Origin: Phoenix dactylifera
Lineage: Eukaryota > Streptophyta > Magnoliopsida > Arecales > Arecaceae
Direction of reading: 5' to 3'
DNA: 64,000 nucleotides
NCBI RefSeq assembly: GCF_009389715.1
Contig: NC_052399.1
Span: 16,061,646-16,125,645 of the forward strand
Positions 35,301 through 45,979 of this stretch are shown here, in pieces. Position 1 is the first letter of the stretch; each line of letters opens with the position of its first letter. The notes below the pieces were generated by a model. It was not told where the DNA came from. It searched no databases and was given only the letters and a program-made list of their open reading frames with translations. The translations under genes were made by a program, and so were the position numbers.

Positions 35301-36841
35301 TTAGCAAAATTTTTATCCGAATCTCCATTTAAATATCTTGGAGACACGACCATCACACGATGACCACGAGTTGCAAGAGCAATAGGTAAGGAACCACAGA
35401 CATCTCCTAGTCCTCCCGTCTTTGAGTAGGGTGCAGCCTCAGCGGTGACAAAAACAATATTATATGTTAATCTAGTTTGTGGTTGCTCCTCTTCTTCAGT
35501 GCCTTCAGCTTCTTCCTCTTCCTCTCTATTATCAATAACAGCAGCGCTAGAAACTGAGACTTCTGCATCACCTTCATGTTAATTTGACGAACTTCTGATC
35601 AGAAAACTTATCTCAAAGCATCAGAAAGTAACATTCTGTCAGAAAGACAGCGTGGCTGCTATGCTAATAATTATTTTAGAAAATCCACTTGTGGAAAACC
35701 TCAAATTATAAAAATATAAACAAATGACATCGGACGGCAAGATCAATGATGGTTGTAATATGCATGGCACCACTGAAGCGTTTCTTTGGGAATCTTTTAA
35801 TCTAGCATCTAGAGGGTCAGCATTTATCAAATTTAGTCATATGGACAGAAAACACAAATGACCATAGAAGTATCATACATCACCAATGACAAGAAGAGAA
35901 GTTCACAAATATGATCTCAAGATACAGATATATCTTCCGAACTCATTGCACATCACATGGTGACAGGCTGAAAGAATGCCAAGACAATATATATGCTATT
36001 GCAAGAGGTGATCATTTGCATCCAATCTTGCGAATACAAAGCTGATCTACTTCTGCATCATTAAATATGTTAAAGGAGTCTTTTTTTTGGCTTCTAGTTG
36101 GGGAAGGACGCGAAGCATGAGGGCAGAACAACATTAACGTCAAACCGTGAAAGAACATTTGCACAATATCTGTCCTATATGACACTCCTGGATTCTTGTT
36201 ATAAGATAATATTCAGCCAATAGATTTTGAAACATGCTCCACTTCATTGTGTGCAAGAAGGCTTTGAAAGGTTGTCGTAAAGCTTGCATATATTGTCAAG
36301 AAAGAATTTCGTCCACATATTGTTCCAAGAACGATCAACCTGGACAATTGCGACAGACTAAGTAGATCTAAAAATTCGAGGCCGATTCTCGTTTCTTTGA
36401 ATCGTCGAAAAAAATCGGATCAAAGTTCTTGCAAGAAAATTTTACGTCGTTGCCAGAAAATCTCCCTTCAACCATCAAGAATCTCTGCGATTAGTAAAAA
36501 GAGTCGTTTCTTTTGAAAGAAAAGCGTGTGAAGAATCAAAAATTTGAAATAAAGCGAAGGGTAATCATCAAACAAGATCGATGCTTAAAAAAAAAGGAAA
36601 AAAAATTACCATCAGGCTGCGTCTTCTCGTCCTCTGTTTCTGCGAGGACGGGGACCGGCGGGTCCTCTTTGCTGCGCTCCGCCACGCACCGCCTCCTCGC
36701 GAACAGGGGCCCACAGGCCCGCCTCTTCCAGCAGGACAATCCGACGGCCGTGGGCTGACATATGGCCGGATCCAGCGGCGAGGGCTTCGCGGAGCCGCGG
36801 GCGGCGACGGGGGAGCAGGATACGCGCAGAGCCGCCGCCAT
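26377..36841 (-). CDS. SS1: Starch synthase I, plastidic (15 exons)
   Basis: Transfers glucose from ADP-glucose to short alpha-1,4-glucan chains in plastid stroma, during starch synthesis. My exons, in gene order: 36841-36610, 35571-35207, 34374-34297, 34209-34085, 32304-32223, 32126-31953, 31811-31730, 31634-31543, 31415-31353, 31273-31184, 28608-28484, 28408-28300, 28224-28169, 28008-27969, 26535-26377. All junctions keep GT/AG and phase and give 623 residues; SSI in cereals is about 640 with 15 exons. Exon 1 starts [11 protein letters not shown] and is Ser/Ala/Arg-rich, as a transit peptide should be. An acidic linker ([15 protein letters not shown], 93-107) precedes the GT5 domain, which begins near residue 115. 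The ADP-glucose loop KTGGLGDV is at 128-135; [10 protein letters not shown] starts at 511; the second TGGL motif (CTGGL) is at 534-538. The tail EQ(Y/I)FEW-FVD-PYV fixes the SSI class. Confidence 0.96.
29340..29672 (-). pseudogene. LINE 3' fragment in a starch synthase intron
   Basis: The minus strand encodes [20 protein letters not shown] and then [18 protein letters not shown], the last two conserved blocks of the RVT_3 RNase H-like domain of plant LINEs, ending at a stop (29469). Upstream codons break into stops at once, so the copy is 5'-truncated. An untranslated tail of about 115 bp leads to a run of A (29340-29350 on the minus strand). It lies in the 2.6 kb intron between exons 10 and 11, in the same direction as the gene. 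Confidence 0.75.
32499..32780 (-). mobile_element. TRIM (miniature LTR retrotransposon) in a starch synthase intron
   Basis: A complete 282-bp element. Two 80-bp terminal repeats (32499-32578 and 32701-32780) start TGTTAAAATCACCACTTGTC and end ACA. A perfect 5-bp duplication ATCAG flanks it (32494-32498 and 32781-32785). The primer site TGGTATCAGAGC (minus strand, 32700-32689) touches the right repeat and a purine tract GAGAGGGAG touches the left one, so it points the same way as the gene. The interior of 122 bp codes for nothing. Known TRIM/SMART families of flowering plants have this plan; this sequence closely resembles a widespread one. It lies in the intron between exons 4 and 5. Confidence 0.93.
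34547..34655. repeat. TA and GA microsatellites in an intron
   Basis: A TA run near 34550-34563 followed by purine-rich GAGAGG/GGGAGG repeats near 34613-34653, inside the intron between exons 2 and 3 of the starch synthase gene. Confidence 0.7.
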
Positions 36842-37449
36842 TTCTGGGAACCAGAAAAGAAGATAGAACAGTGAAGGGAAAGAGAGGAATTATGGAGTGG
36901 TGAGCGCTTGGAGAAACGTGAACCGTGCGAAAAAGAATAAAGAGGGAAAAAGAAAAGGAGTGGGAGTTGGAATAGGAGGAGGGTTTTTGTTTGGTTCGTT
37001 TGGGTTTTCGACAGATAGCCCGGAGAGTTTCCCGGGAAGAGTAGTTTCAAAAGCGATATCTTCACGAGGCTAATGCTTACAGGCTCCCGACCAAGAAACT
37101 ACGGAAAAGAACTAACCAATTATTTGAAGGAGCCTCAGTTGTTGGCACTTCTGATTTGGGCAAGTCTCGCGTAGGATATACGCCTTAAAGTAGGAGGATG
37201 GGGGGGGAGGATGGGATAGTGGGGGCCGCGTCAACATTCAAGGTACGCGACTCGGTGCACTATCTCGGATTCCTGGAGACACGTGGACGTGGCGTTGTCA
37301 TCTTGTGGCAGGCCTAACTAGGATTGGGCATTTTGTTTCCTTGGAAGACGGACATGAGAAATTGTGACCATTCCAAGTATACCGAGCTTCAAGCCATTTT
37401 TGTACCTCAATAACCTTTCAACGAACATTGTGACGAGAAATGCTTCCTC
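36842..37449. other. Upstream region of the starch synthase gene
   Basis: The 5' UTR and promoter of the minus-strand starch synthase should lie here. The leader side is rich in TCTTTTC (minus strand). No TATA box was convincing near the start. Long minus frames crossing it are continuations of exon 1 in other frames. Confidence 0.5.
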
Positions 37450-37463
37450 AAAAGAGAGTAACA

Positions 37464-37840
37464 CGCCACTGAGGTGGTAGCCTAGTGGAAGCGTGGCCTT
37501 ACTTCCAACCAAGTGGTTCCGAGTTCGAAACGTACGGACGTCGATTAAATTATGAAGACCGGATGCTCCCTGCTCGGACACGGGGTCTGAAAGGACGTAT
37601 CGCTCTGCTAGTAGCCTTGGTGGTACCAGATATGACGTACTCACACGTGGTATTCGTGCCGGAGCCCAGAGGAGTAACCGAGTTGGGCCCACAGGTGGAG
37701 AGGGTATGAGTAAAACCGGCCGGGGTGCCCAACATACGGTCATTTCTGTCCGCATCGAACATTCTCCTAGCGGGATGGGAGCCCAGTGAGGATTGCTACA
37801 TGGGGGTGGGCTTGTCCCTTCCTTCCCCTTTTTTGAAAAA
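37464..37840 (+). mobile_element. SINE with 14-bp target duplication
   Basis: A 377-bp insertion flanked by the direct repeat AAAAGAGAGTAACA (37450-37463 and 37841-37854). Near its 5' end it carries polymerase III promoter boxes: an A box TAGCCTAGTGG (37478-37488) fitting TRGYNNARNNG, and a B box GTTCGAAAC (about 37523-37531) fitting GWTCRANNC. It ends in T-rich then A-rich sequence. This is the plan of a tRNA-derived SINE. A 199-codon minus frame crossing it is chance. The family is unknown to me. Confidence 0.88.
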
Positions 37841-38041
37841 AAAAGAGAGTAACATGATAACCATGCAACTTCTTTCGTATGAGATCTGATTTGTGATAGC
37901 GAGCACCGATCCAGCAATATGTCTATTAATTGTCGTAATTATATTTCCAGTTTCATTCTTTACCCTCCTTTTTGAGATATCATGGTATTTTGTTAGTATC
38001 TCTTTTAATATTGACACTATTTTTTTTTTTGAAACAAATTC

Positions 38042-38879
38042 TGTTGTGGTTCGAATTTGGCCCGAGGGTGACCACGCTGGTGGTGTCGAGGAAGCCGCCG
38101 TTAATTGGAGGAAGAAGATGGGGGCCACCTCCTGCACAGCGGCGACGGCGGACCTACACAAAGTCTTACTGGTGTTTCCGATAAAGGCCCTCCGACGGTC
38201 AAGTTAGAGTGGGGTAAATTTGATCCGGCCAAAAAGTCCCTTAGAAGTTACTTGACCGGGTTATTTATAATCCCAGTGGAGAGGCCTAGGTGGCAGAGGT
38301 ATTGTCCGCCCTCATCATGAGAGGGAGCGTGACTCTGAGCTAAATGGCGCGCAGCTAAGGCTAGCCGGTAGCTTGTGGTGATGTCCGTTCTCAAAAACGA
38401 TAAAGTGTTGACAGACGTAGCAGGATATGCCCGGAGTAGTCATAGTATTGTCCTTTGACTGTTGAGGACCAACTATCGAGGCGTGGCATGGTGGCGTTGT
38501 AATGTACGACCACGTATGAGGGCGTGAGCGCACGCATAGGTGCGGTTATTGGCGAGGCCGAACCCATTAAAAGGACGCATCATGCATTTGGCGAGGTCAG
38601 CTGGACGGGTGTTGAGAGTAGCTCGGCTTCCCGGGTTCCGAGGTGTGCTCGGTGGAGTGCCCCGAGCTCGGTCGGGGTGGGTTGGCGATCATTGGAGACA
38701 CTCCGAACTTGGTGAGGCGAGTCAGTGAATATCCGAGGCTGATGAAGCTTTTTGGTGGAGTACAAGGTCGAGCTGATTCTAGACTGGACGAGAATTCAAC
38801 CGGTCAGTGCTGGCATTTATTAGGCCAAAACTGGGCAGTCTTTTAGCTATGGGCTGAACGATCCATTTCGCCCCCATCA
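38042..38879 (-). repeat. Solo LTR of the Tat-like family
   Basis: An 838-bp LTR with ends TGTTGTGGTTC...CCCCCATCA, flanked by a perfect 5-bp duplication AATTC (38037-38041 and 38880-38884). There is no second LTR or interior, so it is the product of recombination between two LTRs. It is a diverged copy of 2203-3068, in the same orientation, with the TATA box kept at 38262-38269. Confidence 0.93.
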
Positions 38880-39167
38880 AATTCTCTCCAAACTTATCCT
38901 GCAATTCCTTTGTTTGATCCATTCCTTCTCGCATCAAATTGTTCTTAAACAATGATATTTCTCATCCCCACAAGGCACTCATCCAGTTGTGCTCTTAACC
39001 TCAAAAAAGATAATGCTGGCCTCTGAATCTTTAATTGGATGGAGTACAAAAATCTTCATCGCGGCTTTCGTTTGGATGCTCCAAAATATGTGGGTGTCTT
39101 AAATTGACCTCTGCAAATACACAAAAGACTTATGGATGATATTGTTGTAGATCATAATAGACCTTAT

Positions 39168-39633
39168 GGGCTCGTTTGATTCGCGGAAAAAAAAAGGGAG
39201 AAAGTGAGGTCAACGAAAAAGTAATGAGATGCCTCTTGTTTGGTTGGAGTTTTCAAAGGAGAGAGATGAGAAAGTTGTATTCCCATCGAAATATGATTCC
39301 CACGTTTCATGAGAAAGTCTTTTCCATGAGAAACATGGGAGAGGCGGGAATCACTCCATTTTTACTTTTTTCCAAAAAGGCCCTTCCGCATTAAAGAAGC
39401 ATTAAAGAGGCATTAAAAACCTAATTTTTATTAAGGACATAATAGGAATTATATATAACTTTTTCAGGAAAGTGGATAGCCAACCAAACATAAGCACTTT
39501 GTAAATTTGTCATTTTCCCACGGTCAACCAAACATGCCAAAAGTACTTTCCTAGGCATCATCTTCTTAGTAATTTGTTTCTCAGGAATCATATTCCTAGA
39601 AGGAAAAATGCTTTCCGCGAACCAAACGAGCCC
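39168..39633. mobile_element. MITE with GGGCTCGTTTG inverted repeats
   Basis: A 466-bp element. The left end GGGCTCGTTTGATTCGCGGA pairs with the right end (reverse complement GGGCTCGTTTGGTTCGCGGA), 19 of 20 bases. TAT flanks both sides (39165-39167 and 39634-39636). It has no coding capacity. A Tourist/PIF-Harbinger-type MITE is the likely class from the TIR and 3-bp flank. Confidence 0.85.
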
Positions 39634-40269
39634 TATAAGAATTCGCAGAACATTTGATCAATTAACAAGGTTATTTCCTAGTAATAAGTTTAATGATAGA
39701 CAATGACAATTCAGAACTAAACTAGCAGAATGACTTTCACCAAATTATTATTTCCCTTCAATCCCATTTACTAAATAGAATGCATTGCCACCCACAAAGT
39801 AACTCAGGAAGGAATATGGTAATATGGGCAACCATCCCCCTTTTATTTTACTGAAGCTGGAAGCAAGCATCTCCTTCTAGTGCGCTAAATGTTTTCTCTA
39901 GGTTAAATCGCGTACCCTAGTAACAAGCCATGTGATGTACGATAATCTGTTATTTTGATAAAATATAAGATTTTTGACAATATCTGTAAGGATTTTAAAT
40001 CTCAAGTAGAAGAATTAAAGCTAAATGAGTGGGAAAAAATCCTTAATATCAATGTTTAAAATAGGAACAGTCATAAAAGAAAAAATTGTTAAAAAAAGAC
40101 TTCGTCTGTGATTTTCTCGGCCCCAAGGGAGAAGGGCTAGCTGCTATTGATGAAGACAGGCTATTGGAATAGAAGGTAGGAAGCCACCCAAAGGCGGGCT
40201 GGAAGGCGACAATAGCAATACAAATAAGAATTTATTGAATAAATCCTATATATAGGATTTAATCAATGC

Positions 40270-40640
40270 CACTTGCTCCAAGTTCATTGCAAACTTTTAA
40301 TCAGTTATGCTGCATGGCACCTATATATACTTCTAAAGAGCAACTAAAAAAAAGGATTCTCTGATCGATTAAATAGCACATTTGTCATGCTCCTTGATCC
40401 AAGTTTATTGCAAACTTGTCATTAGTTATGCTGCATAGCTCTTATATATACTTCAGAAGATCAGCTAAAAAGAGGATTCTCTAATCAGTTAAATTGCAAA
40501 TTAATCGTACCGCTCGATCGAAGTTCGTTGCAAACTTTTAATTAGTTATAGTTATGCTGCAAGCTCCTATATATATTTCTAACAAACAACTTTAAAAAAA
40601 AAATCTTTGGTCAGGTAAATTGCATGTTTATCATGCCTTG
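40270..40640. repeat. Three-copy ~120-bp tandem repeat
   Basis: The phrase AGTT(C/T)(A/G)TTGCAAACTT falls at 40281, 40402 and 40522. Each unit also has GTTATGCTGCA, a TATATATA-TTCT segment and a GGATTCTCT/AATCTTTGG segment. Copies are clearly diverged, so the array is old. Confidence 0.8.
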
Positions 40641-40943
40641 TTTCTCTTATTGGCCCAATTATCATACTTTCTCAAAAATCATTTCATAGAAAAGCTAAAT
40701 ATTCAATAAAAGCACATACTTTCATGTATATGAGTCGTAATTATATGTAGTATATGTTTTGCATGATAAAGAGTTATATAGCCCTGAACCATATATTTTG
40801 GAAATAAACAATTGTGCTATGTCGTTGCCAAACACGGGGCACACAACACGAGCAGTAGCTATCCATCCATGAGATGCATGACGTGGCAACTATCAAAGAG
40901 TATTTTATATATTGCAAAATAGGCATGGCAAAAGATCCAAAAC

Positions 40944-40967
40944 TATATATATATATATATATATATA
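40944..40967. repeat. TA microsatellite
   Basis: A 24-base run of alternating T and A, about 110 bp beyond the glutaredoxin-like stop codon. Confidence 0.85.
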
Positions 40968-41075
40968 GAATCTATATCACCGTGCATATTTTCTACAACA
41001 ACTAATATGTTTAAGCAGCTAAGCCATCCTCCTCCCCAATCCCTTAATTAATTACATGATGCATCTCAACGGGGT

Positions 41076-42146
41076 CTAATGACAAAGTGGGCACAGCATC
41101 AGCCCATTCTCATTGCACTTGCCGCATCTCACCACCCCCTCCCCGTCCTCCGCCGCCACTTTGCAGCTCCCATTGCACTCCAAGCACGGCACGAACCTCG
41201 CCCCACCGCACCCCTCGCACTCCCTCCACCCTCCTTTCCCCCTCTCCCCTCTCGCCGCCACCCAACGTAGCATCTCCCTCAGCTTCCCGGTCTCCCCGAG
41301 CTCCACCACCTCCTCCACCCCTCCCACGTACCTCCCCCTTACGAACAGCCTCGGCACCGCTGCCCCCTCACCGACGAGCTCCCTCACCTCCTTCAAGTAA
41401 TCCCCGTGGAGCGACACGTCCCGTTCCTCCGCCTCCACCCCGGCCTCCACGGCGTGCGCCTCCACCCCCCGACGCGCCCGCTCGCAGTCCTCGAACGTCC
41501 GCCGCACCCCACGCAGCGTCGTCGTGTACAGGACCACGCCGTTGCCATTCCCCGGAGGGCAGCGCTCGGGATAGCCCTCCAAGGGGTCTCGCCGCCGCCA
41601 CCGGGCAGCGGCAGCGTGGTCGCCGCCTGCCTTCCTGCTCTCCCTCTCCTGCCGGTCGCGAATTACGAAGCTGTTCTCCTTCACCGGCTTGAACCCTGCA
41701 AGCTCAGGCGGGGACAGGCGGGGCGGCGACCCGGATCGAGGAAGGGAGGATGGTGACTTCGGGGCGTCGAGCTCTTCGAGCGTGTGGAAGGAGCTAGTCT
41801 TCTGAGGAGGTTTCTTGTGGTCGGAGGAGGGAGGGGGGAGTTGAGGGGGAGGTTGACGGAGAGAGGGCTTGAGATCCTCCAAGGCTTTGCTGACCTCGGA
41901 CCAAGAGTGTGGAGAGAGCTCGTATGATTCAATTTTCTCGAGGAGAGGAAGAGGCAGGGGCGTGATGGCCTTCTTCTCTTGCTGCTGCTGCTGCTGCTGC
42001 TGCTTGGGGTCTTCTTCTGTTATGGTGGTGATGAGCCAGGGCTCTTGGATGGTGCTGACATCGAAAAGGGCGATGCTGGTGGGAGGAGGGCAATAGACGT
42101 CCGCCGCGACAGCCGCTTCCACGCGCTTCGAGCTCGCACATCCCAT
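41076..42146 (-). CDS. Glutaredoxin domain-containing cysteine-rich protein, At5g39865-like
   Basis: A single-exon gene for a 356-residue protein. I chose the ATG at 42146 because it gives MGCASSK, a plant N-myristoylation plus palmitoylation start; 54 upstream in-frame codons are leader-like. Order: a polar linker with a Gln run (CTG repeat at about 41980-42003), a conserved SVIRD/SFVIRD-like segment, a glutaredoxin-like fold at about 203-300 (GVVLYTTTLRG, then VPRLFVRGRYVGG with the cis-Pro), and a C-terminal block with four CxxC pairs (CEGC, CLEC, CGKC, CPLC; about 309-355) that could bind zinc. The usual CxxC/CxxS redox site at the start of the fold is replaced by TLRG, with Cys only later in FEDC. 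The family is known in plants as glutaredoxin family proteins of unclear function; membrane anchoring and a binding role are inference. Confidence 0.93.
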   Translation of the reverse strand: MGCASSKRVEAAVAADVYCPPPTSIALFDVSTIQEPWLITTITEEDPKQQQQQQQQEKKAITPLPLPLLEKIESYELSPHSWSEVSKALEDLKPSLRQPPPQLPPPSSDHKKPPQKTSSFHTLEELDAPKSPSSLPRSGSPPRLSPPELAGFKPVKENSFVIRDRQERESRKAGGDHAAAARWRRRDPLEGYPERCPPGNGNGVVLYTTTLRGVRRTFEDCERARRGVEAHAVEAGVEAEERDVSLHGDYLKEVRELVGEGAAVPRLFVRGRYVGGVEEVVELGETGKLREMLRWVAARGERGKGGWRECEGCGGARFVPCLECNGSCKVAAEDGEGVVRCGKCNENGLMLCPLCH

Positions 42147-43364
42147 GCTTTCCTTCTCCGTATCGCAACCACGAAGCTTGAGGCTGGCAGCTGGCTTCAG
42201 GAAGGAAGAAAGATAGATACATGATACATAACGAGAGAGAGAGAGAGAGACGGGGAATGGGCGAGATTGTGGTGAAGAGGGGAGGCGAGAAATTGAGCGG
42301 CTGCGCACGGACCGTGAGTATCCTCTTGTAACGGTTGATTGATAAGTGTGAGGGAAGACCGAATTTGTTCCATCTTGATTATTTTTGTTTCATCTTTCTA
42401 TGGTACATGTCGTGACTCATAATGTGTATGGTCTTGCCGCAGCCTCTAGTTGACGTCTGGACATAGGCATCCCACGTGGACGAACGAAGAAAAACCAATT
42501 ATCCCTTTGCCCGATTCTCTTTTTACTACCATTTCCCCTCGAAACAGTGGGAGAACGACGATTTCATCCTTCCGCTAAAAAAAAACAAAAAATATCCATA
42601 AGTTGCCATTTTATTTAGTTTTTCTTTAAACGCGTTAAGAGGGTAATTTAATTCTTGTAATAACAGATCAAAACGTTATACCATACATTTATCCTTTCAC
42701 ACTATTTTCCTCCTCTTGTATGAAATAAAATTTATCCTATCATCTAGGACTCATCATGTTTCCAATTTTTTTTACTGCAGCGAACTTAGCCTTTGTATGT
42801 TTAGTACAAGAAAATAATTACACATGGTAACTTGCCCTTAGCCATTAACAGAACCCCTTCCACTATCCCAACCACCAAACAAACAAACAACAAACGGAGC
42901 TAACACAACCTTACAGCAATGGAAAGGCTCTCATAGATTGCCAGTGAATTTTCATTTCCTACGCGTCAATCTTATCCTATTTCTCAGATCCATAGACATA
43001 GCTATCAAAGGAGCTCCTCCTACCGCCTCAGTTGGATCCTGCGCCTTTCATCACAGCCGATGGCGCCACGATGACAGTTCTGCACCCTCAGGAGAAGTCC
43101 CCAAAATAGCCCACATACAGACAGAGGGTGAGATGCAGAGACGACATCTTACCTCTTCCCGTCCACGAAATAAAATTCGAATCAAGGATAGAGCTTCACA
43201 GATGCCAAAAGAGATTTAATAAAAAAAATATCATTACTCCATTTTACGTGATCAATAACTGATCAGCCATACCAGAAAATCACAAATCTAAATCGCGCTG
43301 GTGGTTACACTCTGGACTACAATCATGCAGGCATCGCACTGGATTTGACAAGAATATCATCTTT
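42147..43364. other. 5' flank of the glutaredoxin-like gene
   Basis: It includes a GA repeat at 42233-42250 in the probable 5' UTR. The rest is intergenic with short frames only. Confidence 0.5.
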
Positions 43365-44383
43365 ATGGACCACAATTTTTGTAGCTGGAAACTTAACCAA
43401 AACCCCGCTTCGATTATTCTGGTAACCACGCAAGCAGAGGCGGCGCTCGTTTTTTATTTTCCTTTATTTTATCTTCAAAGAGACGTAAGACTCATACAAC
43501 AACCATTCATGCTTCACACACGACGCACCGGATGGGAGCCAACAAAACAAGTGGAAATTTTCCAGATGTAAAAAGGTTAAAATCTGGCGGCCACTATCAA
43601 ACCCAGTGCGTAAACCCTTATCAATTGACAAATTACCATTACTGAAACCCCACAATAGCCAATAAAAACGTAAGACTTACACGAAATTAGAATGACATAC
43701 GTTTAGAACTAGATAAACAATGAGATAAACCGTCAAACACCCAATTCGAGATTCTTGTTAGTAGCAGAACTTTTGAAAGTAGAGGTTTTTAATAAATATA
43801 GTCTTACATTTCAGATTGCAAAGGGGTGAAATTCAAGTCGGATCCAAGCCACACCCCACCCAAACTTTATCACACAAAATCAACTTTGGATTCAGATTCG
43901 GATCAATTAAAAGGAATAAGTTCCAAAATCACATTATTAATGGATTTTAAGACTCAATTTAGTACCCACCTAGTTAAACGTCAACAAAAATTCAAAATTA
44001 AAAAAGACCCCCAATCCTGAACTTCTGACAGAATGCAATGCGAAAGGGACAGAATATGAAAAATGAATAATTGAACTTGAATAAAAATTCCAATCATTTT
44101 GAAAATATATTTAAACCTATATTTATATTTAGATTGATTGAAAAACATTAAAAATATAAATGTTGGCAGGAATTGTAGAATTGAAATTGCAGTGAGCGAA
44201 CACAAAATTATGCAGCCATTTTTACATTCCAAGAACGAAAGGCTTTTCAAGACAACTACCATACCACATCACGTGGCTGACCTAGCCTCCCCAATGAAGT
44301 TTGGTATATCGAGTACCCCTCCCCGTGGGCAGGGGAAGTAAATTTTGATGGTTCATTTAAAGATGACAAAGAAGAGCTGGATT

Positions 44384-44406
44384 TTTTTTTTTTTTTTTGC
44401 TAAAGC
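44384..44406 (-). mobile_element. Poly(A)-only retroposed insertion
   Basis: A 23-base insert of T15 followed by GCTAAAGC, flanked by a 15-bp direct repeat AAGAAGAGCTGGATT (44369-44383 and 44407-44421). Read on the minus strand it is a few bases plus a poly(A) tail. This is what extreme 5' truncation of a LINE-driven insertion leaves behind. Confidence 0.75.
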
Positions 44407-45979
44407 AAGAAGAGCTGGATTCACTGTCAGAAATCACTACAGTTAGGCCCTATTAGGAGATTCAAGATCATTTCATGAATCTTCTGTGCCCCATCTCCAA
44501 ACCCAACTCTGAAATGCTGGGTGCTTTAAAGGGGCAGACGGCAGCCATTTATACAACGCCCAAAATTTATGCTTTAGGGGTTTAGATCACAACAGTAAAC
44601 TGGATATTCAAGCTACAACCAATCTCCACTTTTTCAGCGCCTTCGATAAATTCCAGGAAACTAATTATACTGCTAAATTGGCTAGCTTGTAGGCATGCGC
44701 ATATGGATCTACCTGCTGGTTCCACCTCATCAATCTAGCAGTCAAAACACCTATCCAACTTCTTGTACGAGATACAACAATCTACTTCAAAACCTAATCT
44801 CCATTCGGTTTAATGTAGCTAGTGTAGATATGGATTCAAGCAACAGCCAAAATGTTGATTAACAAGCTAGTAATAGTATGAGTGCAACTAAATCCTACCT
44901 ACTAAAATATATAAACTCAGCTGTCTTACCGGTAGCATCTTACTGATGATTTTATCTATTAAATAATGCTCTAAGCAATAATAAAAGATATCTTTGAAAG
45001 ATATGATCGTGGGTAAAGTTACAATTGCCCTTAATTTGAAAAAAGAGCTCGAGTATTCTAGTGGCAAATAACTGTTTGCTGAAACATCAATGCCCATTCT
45101 AAATCACCAGACTCCAGCTTGAAATTTCCATTCAGTCTCCATGAATATGCATGGTGTCATATACTCAACATTAAGAAATATGCATTTGCAAAAGCATGAG
45201 GAGGAATACATAATAGTTTTACTGCTTTTTATAATAATGCTAATTTGTGATATATAGAATCAAAGTTCAACATCTTGATACCGAACCCATACTGGATATA
45301 ATGTTGGTATATAATGTTGGTATATGGTACAGTGCAAGAAAGCAAGGCATACCAAGTGTCAATAAGATAGAAGACAGCATACCGATTTGGTACCAGTTCG
45401 GTATAATACGGTACCAACCAATATAGCAAATTTTGTGCAAAAGATAAATTTATAAAATCAATCAAGTAGAATACTGCTAGGGGTCATAGTCTAAGAAGGT
45501 TTCAATGTCCTCAACTTGTCTCAATGTGAAACGTAGCTTTTTTCTCCTTTCCCATAAACTCATGATGAAAATAGCTGGGTCCTAAATCCAATCCTCATTT
45601 AAATAAATCTAGGCATTCTCGTGTAGACTTACTTCCAAGAACAAGGGTTTAAGGATAGGGGCATTTGTTGAATAAAGATGCAAAAAGTTGAGAAATATTC
45701 CCAGTTGGATATAGTGCCAGGGACGTCTCAGCATATTTTCTGAGAGAAGATTTGCAGGGAAAAAATCATCATGCTGGTATTAGAACCATAAAAAGCCTAG
45801 CTAGCATAATTATAAACTCAGGGCTGACAATTCTGAAGAATGTAAAAAGGAATCAGTAGTAAACCAAATATCTCCAGAAAAAAAAATCTTGAGGCAAGAG
45901 GCTCTCAAAAACACTCAACCAACTTACCACGTTAATTGTTACAGAGCATATAAGCAATCAGAGGAATCCGAGCAGTGCA

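Larger units (their letters stand above)
38880..41075. other. Intergenic with a MITE and a 120-bp repeat
   Basis: No gene is recognised. It holds the MITE at 39168-39633, a three-copy tandem repeat at 40270-40640 and a TA run at 40944-40967. The part next to 41076 is the 3' flank of the glutaredoxin-like gene. Confidence 0.6.

Noticed and set aside
36568..37065. A 165-codon minus frame over the starch synthase start
   Set aside because: It is another frame of exon 1 and its leader; exon 1 joins in phase to exon 2 only in the SS1 frame.
37318..37917. A 199-codon minus frame
   Set aside because: It runs across the SINE, its flanks and both target duplications, so it cannot be a conserved gene.
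41087..41692. A 201-codon Pro/Ser-rich plus frame
   Set aside because: It is the antisense shadow of the GC-rich glutaredoxin-like gene.
45289..45425. Repeated GGTAC/GGTATA phrases with local inverted symmetry
   Set aside because: The matches are short and scattered; no clean ends, period or flanking duplication could be set.
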